Source: Mimachlamys varia
Taxonomy: Eukaryota > Mollusca > Bivalvia > Pectinida > Pectinidae
Length of the DNA stretch: 64,000 nucleotides
Assembly (NCBI GenBank): GCA_947623455.1
Contig: OX392538.1
Span: 35,324,001-35,388,000, forward strand
Direction of reading: 5' to 3'
Part shown: positions 46,141 through 56,940 of the stretch, piece by piece
Layout: each line of letters starts with the position of its first letter
Position numbering within the stretch: the first letter of the stretch is position 1
Position numbers and translations under genes: made by a program
Notes under the pieces: model-generated
What the model saw: the letters and a program-made list of their open reading frames with translations, nothing else
Databases searched by the model: none
What the model was told of the DNA's origin: nothing

Positions 46141-46799
46141 CCATTGTCGTTACCGACAGTTTACACGAACTTCGCTTATAGTATAAGCGAGTTATACTAG
46201 TCGGGTTACGTACGCGTGCAACAAAATAGCTTTTATACCCCAGTACATCAATACGAAAAATGTTATTGAAACGTTACGGTAGTAAGGGGTGAAATATATA
46301 ATACTTACATATATATATATATATAAAAAAGATTGATATCCCTGTGCATGAAAAGCTGATAAACCTCCGTATGTAACAAGTGGTGCTGTGTTTACACTTG
46401 TTATCGTTTGTTAAAGATAGAGATTAATAAATGTGTGTGTTGACCTTGTGTGTGGGTGTTCCTGGTGTAAAACCACGGGGTTCGTTACGTCATCGTAACA
46501 TGTTTGTTCTTCCGCCTGCGCCGACATTTGTATATAGATAACATTTTTGACTATTGGAAGTATTTTACCGAGACCGGAAAATAACACGGAAATAAAAACA
46601 TACTGCAGATACCACTGTCGACAATTCAGTGTGTGACCCTGCATGCCTTTACATTGTTCTATTTATATGACGGTAAATGCATTAAGGGGTTATGCTGGTA
46701 TAGCCTTTCCCTCCTCCATCACCACATAACACTAGAGACATTTCCTCATCTTACTCTAAGTATAGATCGTCAGGTTCATATTTGGTGTTAATGAAACTG
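46141..46799. other. Spacer, no supported gene
   Basis: A (TA)n run lies at about 46308-46325. A 77-codon minus-strand frame (46411-46644) has no recognised domain. Confidence 0.45.
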
Positions 46800-47110
46800 A
46801 GAAACGGTTCTCTAGTGGTAGGACGCCGGGCTCGTGACCGAAGGGTTGCTGGTTCGAGTCACGTCACGGCCCTGTGTCGTATTTTTGAGCAAGATACTCC
46901 TCTTGTTCCAGTCTACTCAGCTGTTAATTACCACGTCGTTTGACAGTGCTAGACATTGTAGATTGATAGCTCTGAGCACCGAAATGGCAGCACCGGCTGT
47001 GCGCTCATGATCACCAGCTCGGAGAATGTTATTGGCTGCATAGTTGCAGAGGCCCTATAATATGAGGACAATATTTCATGAACCGCTCTGAGACGACATA
47101 CGAACTAAGT
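46800..47110 (+). mobile_element. tRNA-headed SINE (family 2)
   Basis: A-box region CTCTAGTGGTAGGACGCCGG and B box GCTGGTTCGAGTC, then the family-2 body: GAGCAAGATACTCCTCTTGT, CAGTCTACTCAGCTGTTAAT, CCGAAATGGCAGCACCGG, TATTGGCTGCATAGTTGCAG and GAACCGCTCTGAGACGAC. The (ATT)n tail is missing or diverged. Confidence 0.9.
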
Positions 47111-48082
47111 TATGATGAAACGAAATATATGTTTGACCTTGAATCCATCATCAAACTAAGTTCTTTTTCACGCACATTTGATAAATATAAAAAAACAGAT
47201 TTACGCTGGACACTGGGACGATGACCACGATGACCTTGAACAGATCTATGAGAGACCATCTGTGCTACACCAGATAGTACTTCACTGTCGCCCCATCGAT
47301 CGTTCAATTCTCTACAAAGGAAGCGATAATTCACACTGCAGAATTCTTACTAAAGCCGATCGCATCCGTTCAGTATATTATCAAAACCAGCGTATTGTAA
47401 GATTTCCCAGGAACTTGAATAGCTGAATACAACATTGATTTTTTCGGTATCTAAAATTGTAATCATCCCCTGGAGTATCGAAGATGTGAAATTGCTAACT
47501 CGTCATAGATGATTGGTTGTTATGGCAACAACGTCAGAAATCCATCCCGGCTCCATTTTTATCTGTGTCACAAGAAATCCTTTCAATCATGTATGTTACG
47601 GCATAGATGTATGTCATTCATTGATACAGCACAAAACCTAAAACGCGAACAAAACCGTCTGCACCTTGCAATCAAAGAAATCGTTTCATCGGACTTTGTA
47701 TTATTAAACCGACCAATCACAATAACTTTCTCATGGGAACTTGCTCATACCTAAATTGTCCAATTAAAAGAATCCACCTGTAATTATGTAAAATTTATAA
47801 GCAGTAATACTGAAAATTAATAACGAATTGAATTGAAGTAGTTTGAATATGACACCATACTTGTGATTGTCAGTCATTGTGAAATTTTAAAACACAACAC
47901 ATCGTCAATCTCATTAAAATCATATATTGATCTCTCTGCTGCGTTAAGATCTTAGAAAATCCCATAGGGGGTCATGTCCCGCTGATCTGTTGCATTAGCT
48001 AATCAAATTACTTCTGTAGGAATCTTGACAGTGAAATTAAATTTTGAGGCAACAAAGCTTGCATAATCGCATTTGTCCGTTT
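47111..48082. other. Spacer, no supported gene
   Basis: Open frames at 47178-47426 and 47509-47754 (81-82 codons) lie in slightly GC-richer DNA but show no family motif or splice context. They are not called. Confidence 0.4.
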
Positions 48083-48132
48083 AGTCATTTCGTCACCAAA
48101 ACGTTCATGTGGAATAGTGTGACGAAATGACT
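48083..48132. repeat. 14-bp perfect inverted repeat
   Basis: AGTCATTTCGTCAC (48083-48096) and GTGACGAAATGACT (48119-48132), with a 22-base spacer. Confidence 0.92.
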
Positions 48133-48380
48133 TGCTGCAAAATGACAGGTCATTGGAAAATTATTTTAGTGTAAGTAAAGAGGCGAAAAGGGTCATCTGA
48201 ACGTGACCTCTTATGGGATGTTGTCAGATCCTTGTAAAACGGAGTGAGAACAAGGTTCTTTATTTCACACATCGTCTATTAACATTTGGCTAATAGGTAC
48301 AATGTACATGTAATTTGTGCCTGTCCGATCAAATACAAATAAAAACATGTTAAAAGCACATAAACCGTCGATAAATCCCT

Positions 48381-48997
48381 GTCCCTGTGTTTTACGGTAC
48401 ATTCGGGACGTCACTATGGCCTTGTGAATAGTTTAGTTATTACAACTAAACTAAATTATATTATGTAGTATTTTATACGATTATATCAGCCGACACTTTT
48501 CGCCCGTGTGTGTTCCCTTCGGTGATTCGAAGTGACCGTCACGTGATTACGTTGAGCCTGACCCAACCGTCGCCATTTCGTCGCTACAAAAGGGTGAGAA
48601 TAATGGTCCATTTATCGCGCCATGTAAATATCGTATCACACTGCGTTCTGTACTGAACTGCCAGCTTCGTTAAATAGGTCCCGCTTCTTCATCTAAGCGT
48701 CATAAATGACTGTAAATCATGTAGCAGGGTCATGGTAATTTTTCACGGTTCAGTTAAGTTTTGATCAGATTTAACCTATGTGTGTATATGAATTTGGTAG
48801 ATGTTTTTAGAAGCAAAAGCAAGTTTCTTTAAAACAAATCTTGCAAAAAATCTTAATGATCTTAATTTTTTTTTATAATTATGGAATAAATACTTTTTCC
48901 TGAAAGCGGATTTAAACTATTTAGGTAAATTGGAACAGATTTGCAGGTCCCTGTGTCTTACGGTACATTCGGGACGTCACTATGGCCTTGTGAATAG
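48381..48997. repeat. 51-bp direct repeats flanking ~515 bp
   Basis: GTCCCTGTGTTTTACGGTAC onward at 48381-48431 recurs at 48947-48997 with a single T/C difference, through GTCACTATGGCCTTGTGAAT. The inner 515 bp is GC-richer at first (CCGTCGCCATTTCGTCGC, CACGTG at 48540). There are no open frames or terminal inverted repeats. Confidence 0.92.
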
Positions 48998-51900
48998 AGT
49001 ACCTCCGACCTCGTGTGTGTATGTCATAAATTATGTTTAACTTATGTAATTTTTACCAAACACAAAACCGGAGAATCGGCTCGCGTTACGTCGATACCGA
49101 CCCGACAAGAGGTGTGTTTGCCCGCCCTTGTGATGGGCAGACCGGAGCATTTCCGGAGTTAATTGTTGCCGCTCGTATATTACACGTTCGGTAACAGTAT
49201 CCTGACCGGAAATATAGAAATAACATATTTCTTTATGTTAAAACTAAATATACCCTATCCCGGGATTTGAGGTATACGGTTTCACATTTTTAGACAAGGC
49301 TGTCTGAATTGAAAAGTTCTTCCTCCTAATTTACGAGTTGTCGGAGAATAAACTAAACAATTGGTGGTTTAAAAAAACAGAATATGCTTATATGATCGCA
49401 GTAATCACACAAAATCTTAGACTAAAAACAAAACTGAAAAATTTCATCGTATCCGTTTTACTGTTAGAAACTCTCCGGAGAGATAAAAAAGGAAGCTAGT
49501 TTTAATCAGTGCTAGTGAAAGTTTCGTAAGAAATTACACAAACAAGAATCTGTGTACAAAGATACAAAGAACCGGAATGAAGAATGTAACTTTTTGGGAA
49601 ACTTTCTCTGATGGGCTTCGGTGAATTTGTATGCATAATCAGTCACGTAAAACTAAAATCTATCTACACAAGTTTTCAGCCAATCAAATTGTCCCACAGA
49701 TTCGTTACGGCATCGCTAACAATTATTATCTTTATTGAACGAGAAGGATAACGCTTATATTTCGCATAATCAGTGTGAAACCCGCGGATTTCGAAGAAAT
49801 ATTTTTATCAGATATGAGGAATAAAGGTTATTCTCCAAATATAAGTCAGATAGGTAAAGTTGTATATTTCACTGAGCAAAGACAATGTATGCAATGGACT
49901 TTTGAATATTTATTTTTCCATTACATTATACAAGGTCTGTTCCATATGCATTTAAAAACAAGACACAAATCAAAATCTTTTGCAGAACAAAATTTCAACT
50001 GTTATAACAACTGACACACCATTTAATTAAATGTCCACAATTTACCTAGTACACTGATACTAACTATTATAATGTGATTTTAAGTTCAATATTTGGCTAA
50101 TGCTAAAAATACAGAAATTATTGGGGCGATCATGTAAGAATGAAATATATTATTCTAAAATATTATGAAACTGCATGCCATATACTACTGAGAAGGAAAT
50201 AAACCCAAGAATTTTTAACAAACTTTCTCTAGATCTGGAAAAATGAGAAACGCTGATTATGGAAATAGTTTTTGGGCATATATTACCTTGAATGAAATAA
50301 CTGAAATTTACATTAATGCATGAACTTTGACATTTTGTCATAATGCTCTTTTTGAACTTTGCCCTCATCCCGGACTTCTAGCCAACACAAGACATTCATG
50401 TTCATGTATAAGTGAAGTAATTGTAGAAAAAAAGAAATATTATGATGAAATGATCATGATTTTTTAGCCTGTACGTACTTCATAATTATAGATAAAAACC
50501 AAATCAATTTCGGAGCAAATTGAAGTTCTGCAGAAAAATGAAGTACTGTTATAAATTTAATCATAAATATCATTTGACAGTAGTTTTCTACAAAGGGCAA
50601 CACAAATATTTGCTGGATAGATTTGTATTCAAATATTAGCAAGAATAAATTGGTAATTTTAAAGTGCTATTTGTGTAATATTTTAAAATAATGGTGAAAG
50701 TTTGAAATGTTATTTTTTTTATTTCTAAAAGAGAAAATATCTTCAACCAAAATTATTGTATACATTGTATTTCTATAAAAGAAAACTGACACACAAATAA
50801 TTCAATAATTCATTTTATTTTCCCAAAATATGTTTTTCAGTTGAAATATAGATAAATAATTCGTTATATATGAAAGAAGAAAAACTGTATAAACATATAT
50901 AAGTAGTATTTTTTTAATTATGTAATACACATACATGTATAAATAAACAAGTTCATTACACAAATAATACTTTGTCAGGGAAAATAGAGAATATGGCTCT
51001 GACTATATTTTTAGTCAATTTAATTAAAAAGAAATAATAAAATTGAAATAAAAAAAAGGAATTACATTTCATCAAGTTATATCAGAGAGGTCAATTTTAA
51101 TCCCAATTAATATCGACGTTTAAAAATGTATTTGAGAATTATTATTTTTTAAAGAAATTCTACAAGAAAACGAAAGAAATATTCCCCCCTAATGTTATGA
51201 GATTACTGCCCAATTTTTACCTGTAATTAAATAGTGTGTGTAAACTCGATATGGACCAGTGGTGTACTTTCTCAGTACGTACGCGGATCAGCCAATCAGC
51301 GAGTAGCTTTTGTCAGGGGCTTTTTCTCGTGACGGCTCGGCATCTGCCTAGCCAAGTAATTTACATACAACTTATGTTTACACAGCTAACTCCTTCACGG
51401 ATTTAAAAAGACTTCTTGTTTACATTTTATTTATTCTAAAGAATAAATTCGTGGTTATTGGACACCAGCTTTAAACGTGATAATTATTTTCCAAGCGAAC
51501 AAATGCGTCTTTCATAAAATAGAACAATATTTTTTGAGTCATACACTTTTGTATTCATAGGTATGTATATAAATATTTCCATTGTTAGTATAACTAGTTT
51601 CAAGCGTTTGTTATTTTGGCTATAACTTTTATTAAATCGAAGAAATATGCATGTTGAAATGTGCATTGCATACATTTTCAGATCTATCTAAAACTATCTA
51701 AAACTATTGTTATATAATTCACACATGTATATAAGGTCCGTTCAATTTTTTTTTTATTTTGATAAATAACATTCATGGGATGAAACATACAAGTTCTCAC
51801 AACTTACCAAGTCCTCTCCTAACAGTTTGATAAACAATAAGTTTGACAACACCTGATGGAAATTTCTAAATACGTAATCAATATAACTTAAAAATGGAGT

Positions 51901-54900
51901 AAGATACAGAGGAAAGAAAGGAAAGACAGAGGGAGAAGGGAAGAATATTTTCAGAAGGTGTGCAATTGGCAGAGATTCATTGCAAGAAAAAACACAATGA
52001 ATACTTATTTAGAAGCAATATATGATACGGTACACGAATACGATGCAGTTGTTTGTGGAAAAAAATGATTAATTTAAACATATTATTATGTTGTAAATAA
52101 TCATGAATATTCATGAAGAATATTTCCATCACAGCAGGACACCAGGGTGGTACTTGTTAATGTCTGCTCTGTGGTCATGACCTCGTATGACCTCCCAGGT
52201 ACAAACTAACATTAGATACGGATAAAGGAAAGATACGGATAAAGGAAAGACGTAAAAATGCATAAATATCAATACCCTTACAAATTATTTCAGGCATGCC
52301 GTGTTATAGCGATTTAATAGTATATCACGCTTTTTGAATATTAGTAAGAATTGTTGATTGTTGAGGTTTTGTTAAACAGTTCACCGTTCTAAATGGTTAA
52401 CTATAATGTTTAAAATCCGGAATCCATATTTCACACATGCTGGTGTTTCTTTGTTTTGAAATATTTAATTTCAAATTTAAACGGTGCACAATATACCATC
52501 CGTCAGGTAACCGGTTCTGTGACAGATTTGTGTTCCAATTTATAAAATATTGCATGTCTGCACAAAACAGTCTTGTGACGAATGCGATAAATATTGCTTC
52601 AAAGGGAGTTTTGATGTATGGTATTTGACCATGCGTAAATACTGAGTGTAGCTCCGTATTGATACTAATGATGAACGGCGACAAAACCAGTCAGGAGTGA
52701 AAACACAGACACCAGATAAGATTTACCGTTTCTCACGTAAAAAAATATACATCAAAATTGGGTCGATCATTTATAATTACAGTTCTACATTTCACCACTT
52801 GTGTTAATTTTAGCCCACAGAATACACATGTATATATCCTACAGGCTTGTCTAAATCGCGGAGTCGGCCCGGTCGTTTGTGGTAAGACTGTGATAGTTAT
52901 CGGTCTGGTTGCCTGGTCACGTGATGTGATTAATGGGAATTTAATGCATTGCCTCTACAGGGTGGTCAGTCATGCTTTCACGGTGGTTGTCGCGGTTTCG
53001 TTCCTCTCGCGCGGGGGTGACCTTGCCATGAATAAAAGGTCATGTTTGTGATGACGGAATTGAGCCATAATTTAAGATCAAATTTTACAATGTAATTTAT
53101 AACCCTGATTCTGCTGACCACGGAATCAAAATGTCGATGTCTCGTTGTAACTCTCGTTGTGACGTGCCCACACGGTATTTGCAGGATTGTACGCGTGTGA
53201 GAAACGAAAGGATGTGGAAATTAAAAACACGTGACTTAGGATGGCGGTTCTGATTAGTTACTCGCTCGTAAAACACACGGACTGGGTATGCATAATTTAC
53301 ATATCCAATTTTTTAACAGGTCCTAACTTTGTGTTACTTATAAACCCGTATTGGAAGATTTTAATTGGTGAACGACAAACAAGCTGCACATCGATACACA
53401 AAAGCTACTTTCATTTTAGCAATATAATCTGATGATATTCGAAACTACGGATGAAAGCGAGCAATTCAGGTATTTATGATTGATAAAGATCAAAGATATG
53501 CTGAAATATTTGTTTCAAGTATGTTTGATATCAAAAGTATGTAATTATTATTTTCATTTAAAATAATTCAAAATCATTTTCACTTTTAAGTGACTGGTAA
53601 TATGCCAAATTGAAACAACAAAATAATAATATGTAATATATCATTTACTTTTGAGATTTGATTCTTTACAAGAAGCAACATGCTGCATACATATGTATAA
53701 CTTTTCACATGATATAGAAATATGTATAATATTGCTTCGTACGTCGAGAAATATAATTACTAATTAAAATTTATAAAGCATTTTAAGTAAACGGATATAT
53801 GGTATATAATGCAGACTGAGTTTGACAAAGAAATGAGATTTTTTGGTCAATATTTCAGTCATACCACAATATACACTACAGAATGGCGGAGATCAATATA
53901 CATGTGTACACCAAGTTTCTTTTGATATGCAACAAGGAAATACAAAAAACCTTGCATTTTAGAGTTAACAGATCCATGAAATAAGCTTTAAGCTGTTTAT
54001 AGTGTTTCAGTTTTATTTTCCTTAAGAAACAAGGAAATAAAATTAAACTTTACAATGTTATTATATACTGAAACAGGATGTTGATATAAACAATTGTTAT
54101 TTGTTTGATCCTGTCTAGTTTCAACTTTAGTATAAGGAAGACTGTATATATAAGCTGAATTTGTAAAACTGTAGTTGTAAATTACAATAAATAAAAATTA
54201 TATTTGTTTAAGATGCAGTTTTTATAGTAAAATTGTCAAATTGAAGCAAACTTTTATAATTACTATGTTTACACCGGATATGTTTCACATTCTCAATTAT
54301 AACTAGTTACACGACAAGTTTGATATATGTATGTGCCAAAAGATGAAAAACTTTTATAATTTTGTAAACAAACAACTCTGAGATTATACAAAAATTTATC
54401 TTTGCATAAAACGGTCGTTAGAACTGGGGAAAATGTTCCTACACCCAGTTCAATCTAGTACTCGACTAATTTTGTTAAACCGTTACGTATATATTTCTAT
54501 ATGATGTAACGCCATCCAATTACTTATGTTATTAAAATTTACATTTAAAGTTTGAATTGAATATACGATGTAAAACAGAACAAATTGGAACATGAGAGTG
54601 GAAATTTTAGTAGGAGGCTAGAATGTTCAGTTCTGGAAAGGTTAATGTCTAGGATAATTAGGAATGCCACAATGGGGAAAGACCAGAGTAAAAAATAACA
54701 AACGTCTTGTTTATCTTCCATTATTTTGTTATTTATGTTGCAGAAATCTGATCAGGCATTTAGGGTTTTAAGAATATTTTGAACAACTTATCTTCACTAA
54801 TTCAAAGTTATGTTACAAGAGAGCCTATAACACAGCACCATATTGTTTTTATACAATCATTGACCTATGTCAAAGGGAATGTGATGTTTCATGAACCTGC

Positions 54901-55052
54901 AATGAAAAAAATGATATTGACCGAGGAGTGTATCAATTGCATGGATATAATGTTTAATGAACGTGTAATATACATATAAAGGTGTGATTTAGCCAGTGGT
55001 TTCTGACTGGGGTCAGTGGGTTTTATTATCATTATTTTTATGTGCATACACG
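48998..55052. other. Long AT-rich spacer, no supported gene
   Basis: Mostly AT-rich unique DNA. GC-richer patches lie at about 49060-49200, 51240-51350 and 52840-53240. The last contains TCACGTGATG, AACACGTGAC and CCTCTCGCGCGGGGG. A small 18-bp duplication GATACGGATAAAGGAAA lies at about 52217-52252. None of the short frames (63-97 codons) shows a recognisable domain. Confidence 0.4.
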
Positions 55053-55074
55053 CCCCCCCCCCCCCCCCCCCCCC
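55053..55074. repeat. Poly(C) tract, 22 bases
   Basis: An uninterrupted C run after ACACG and before TGGCTC. Its length is prone to sequencing error. Confidence 0.97.
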
Positions 55075-55923
55075 TGGCTCAGAAACTTTTATACTGATAT
55101 CAATGTTTCAGGATTTGTCATAAAAAATCCTAACTTCTTATTTTATTGAAATTCTTTCGAAGACAAGTAAATATGTTAATTTTTTATTTGGCAAGAGGTT
55201 GAAAGGGCTTGTTGGCGTCAAATAAAGCTTACCCAGTGGGCAATAATCGGAAAGTGTATTATGTTCTTCTGCACTAATGATATAAAGAAAAAAACTTTCT
55301 TAGAAAATGAGATAGGAAGATAAAATATGTAAGTATACTTCCATAGATAGTTAAACTTTTACATATGTAGACCTGCGGATGATGAAAAATGGGTAATATT
55401 ATATAACATGATATTAGTTCATTATTTGATATACTGTAATTCTATGGGCTTTATATTTATATTAAATCAATAATCTTGCATGATATGTATATAAACCATA
55501 GTCTCATAATGTGATGAAGAGTTCCAACTTTTTGCTGTCATAGTCTAGAATGAACATAACCCAAACACGTTATGACGTCACGTTGTGTAAAGTTCATTTC
55601 ACACCGAGATTATCCATTTGATAAACCAATTCCGTAACACAAGATTGATTTAGGATTTTGATCCTAGTTCAATAAATTGATAAGGCACTCTCACCCACAG
55701 GCTCATGTATGTGTATGTCATATCAAATTATTGAACTCGTTTAATTAATCCAATATCACTTGGACACACATGAAATATCATGTCATTCATAAATATCTTA
55801 TCAATGGAAAAAACAATCTAAGGGATTGGATACATTTTCTGACAACTTTCTAGACCATTCCGGAACATTTTTTCCATGCTGGTAATGTGAATAGAATACT
55901 ATATTTTAGTGTGCTGTTTCTAT
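55075..55923. other. AT-rich spacer, no gene seen
   Basis: TGACGTCA lies at 55573-55580. Nothing else is recognised. Confidence 0.5.
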
Positions 55924-56601
55924 GACTACACTGTCACTCATCAGACTAATGACCAATGTGAAGCGTTCTAGTACTAACCATATGTCACTAGGCTGGTGGT
56001 TTTACCGGTATACCGGTATACCGTGGTATAAAGTTGTGATGGTACGTACCGTGGTACATTAGTCCTGTACCGTTTTTTGGGGACTTTCATATAACTTATC
56101 AATTAACTTTGTTTTACATAGATCAACTGGAGTTCCATGGTTTAATTATAATCTCCTATAAGTTTGCTGATCAACTAGGACAGATATAGCTTCACTCAAA
56201 CAATATTATAGGATAACACAACGAGAAACTTATGACAGACCGCTTGTTGATTGGCTTCAGAACAAAAACAGCCAGAGACCTTTATAGCTAGCTCAAACAT
56301 TCAATCAAGGTTGTATACCGTGGTACATACCGCAGTATTTGCCTAAATACCGTGGTATTTTTGATTTTGTGGTACCCAGCTTTATATGTCACCTGATAAT
56401 TTGTTACAGCTAGTTTTTGACCTAAACTAAAGTGTTCAAGGGGGGCATTTTTATAAAAACAAAATGACCTTAACGCCTTTGGTCCTAAACTATTCTCAAG
56501 CCCATGTGGTCCTGACGTATGTAGTGTACGATATGGTAGCCATACGGTTTTACTAGTAGGCTTCACACTGGTCATTAGTCTGATGAAGGTGACAGTGAGT
56601 C
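55924..56601. mobile_element. Inverted-repeat element (outer), host of a nested hAT MITE
   Basis: The ~41-bp arms 55924-55964 and 56560-56601 are near-perfect reverse complements (GCTTCACACTGGTCATTAGT, then CTGATGA and GACAGTG). They enclose the hAT-like element and about 175 bp of further sequence. Outer boundaries and target duplication are not resolved, so it may be a MITE or two oppositely oriented retroposon ends. Confidence 0.7.
55989..56384. mobile_element. hAT-like MITE with 8-bp target duplication
   Basis: Flanked by TATGTCAC on both sides (55981-55988 and 56385-56392), the 8-bp target duplication typical of hAT transposons. The ends are TAGGCTGGTGGTTTTACC and, inverted, TAAAGCTGGGTACCACAA. 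Both fit the hAT-style TAGnGCTGG start. Subterminal regions are full of ACCGTGGTA/TACCACGGT motifs on both arms. No transposase is encoded. A 95-codon frame across the right half is incidental. Confidence 0.88.
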
Positions 56602-56664
56602 ATCGAAACGTCACACTCAAATATACTACTGGTTATTTATGTTATACGAACCTGGTAGCTTCTA

Positions 56665-56940
56665 TTCCATCGGGTCCGAGTGGTTAAGGTGTCCTGACAT
56701 TCTACCACCTAGTCCATCACCTCTGGGCCGCGGTGGCCGAGTGGTTAAGGTGTCCAGACATTCTACCACTAGCACTCCACCTCTGGGTTGCGAGTTCGAA
56801 TTTCATGTGGGGCAGTTGCCACGTACTGACCGTAGGTCGGTGGTTTTTCTCCGGGTACTCCGGCTTTCCTCCACCTCCACAACCTGACACGTCCTTAAAT
56901 AACACTGGCTGTTAATAGGACGTACAATAAATAAATTTAT
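56665..56940 (+). mobile_element. SINE family 1 with a duplicated tRNA head
   Basis: A partial head (TCCGAGTGGTTAAGGTGTCC to CACCTCTGGG, about 56672-56727) is followed directly by a complete element (56728-56940). The complete element has CGCGGTGGCCGAGTGGTTAA, B box GAGTTCGAATTTC, core CGTAGGTCGGTGGTTTTTCT then CCGGGTACTCCGGCTTTCCT, tail GGCTGTTAATAGGACGTAC and end AATAAATAAATTT. This is the best family-1 copy in the window. Open frames on both strands are incidental. Confidence 0.93.

Noticed and set aside
45918..46200. 93-codon plus-strand frame and tRNA gene call
   Set aside because: The region is a SINE; the tRNA-like part is its promoter head and does not fold as a complete tRNA.
47178..47754. 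Two adjacent 81-82-codon plus-strand frames
   Set aside because: No motif or splice context; similar frames are expected by chance in moderately GC-rich DNA.
56288..56575. 95-codon minus-strand frame
   Set aside because: It spans the right end of the hAT-like MITE and its flank, so it is incidental.
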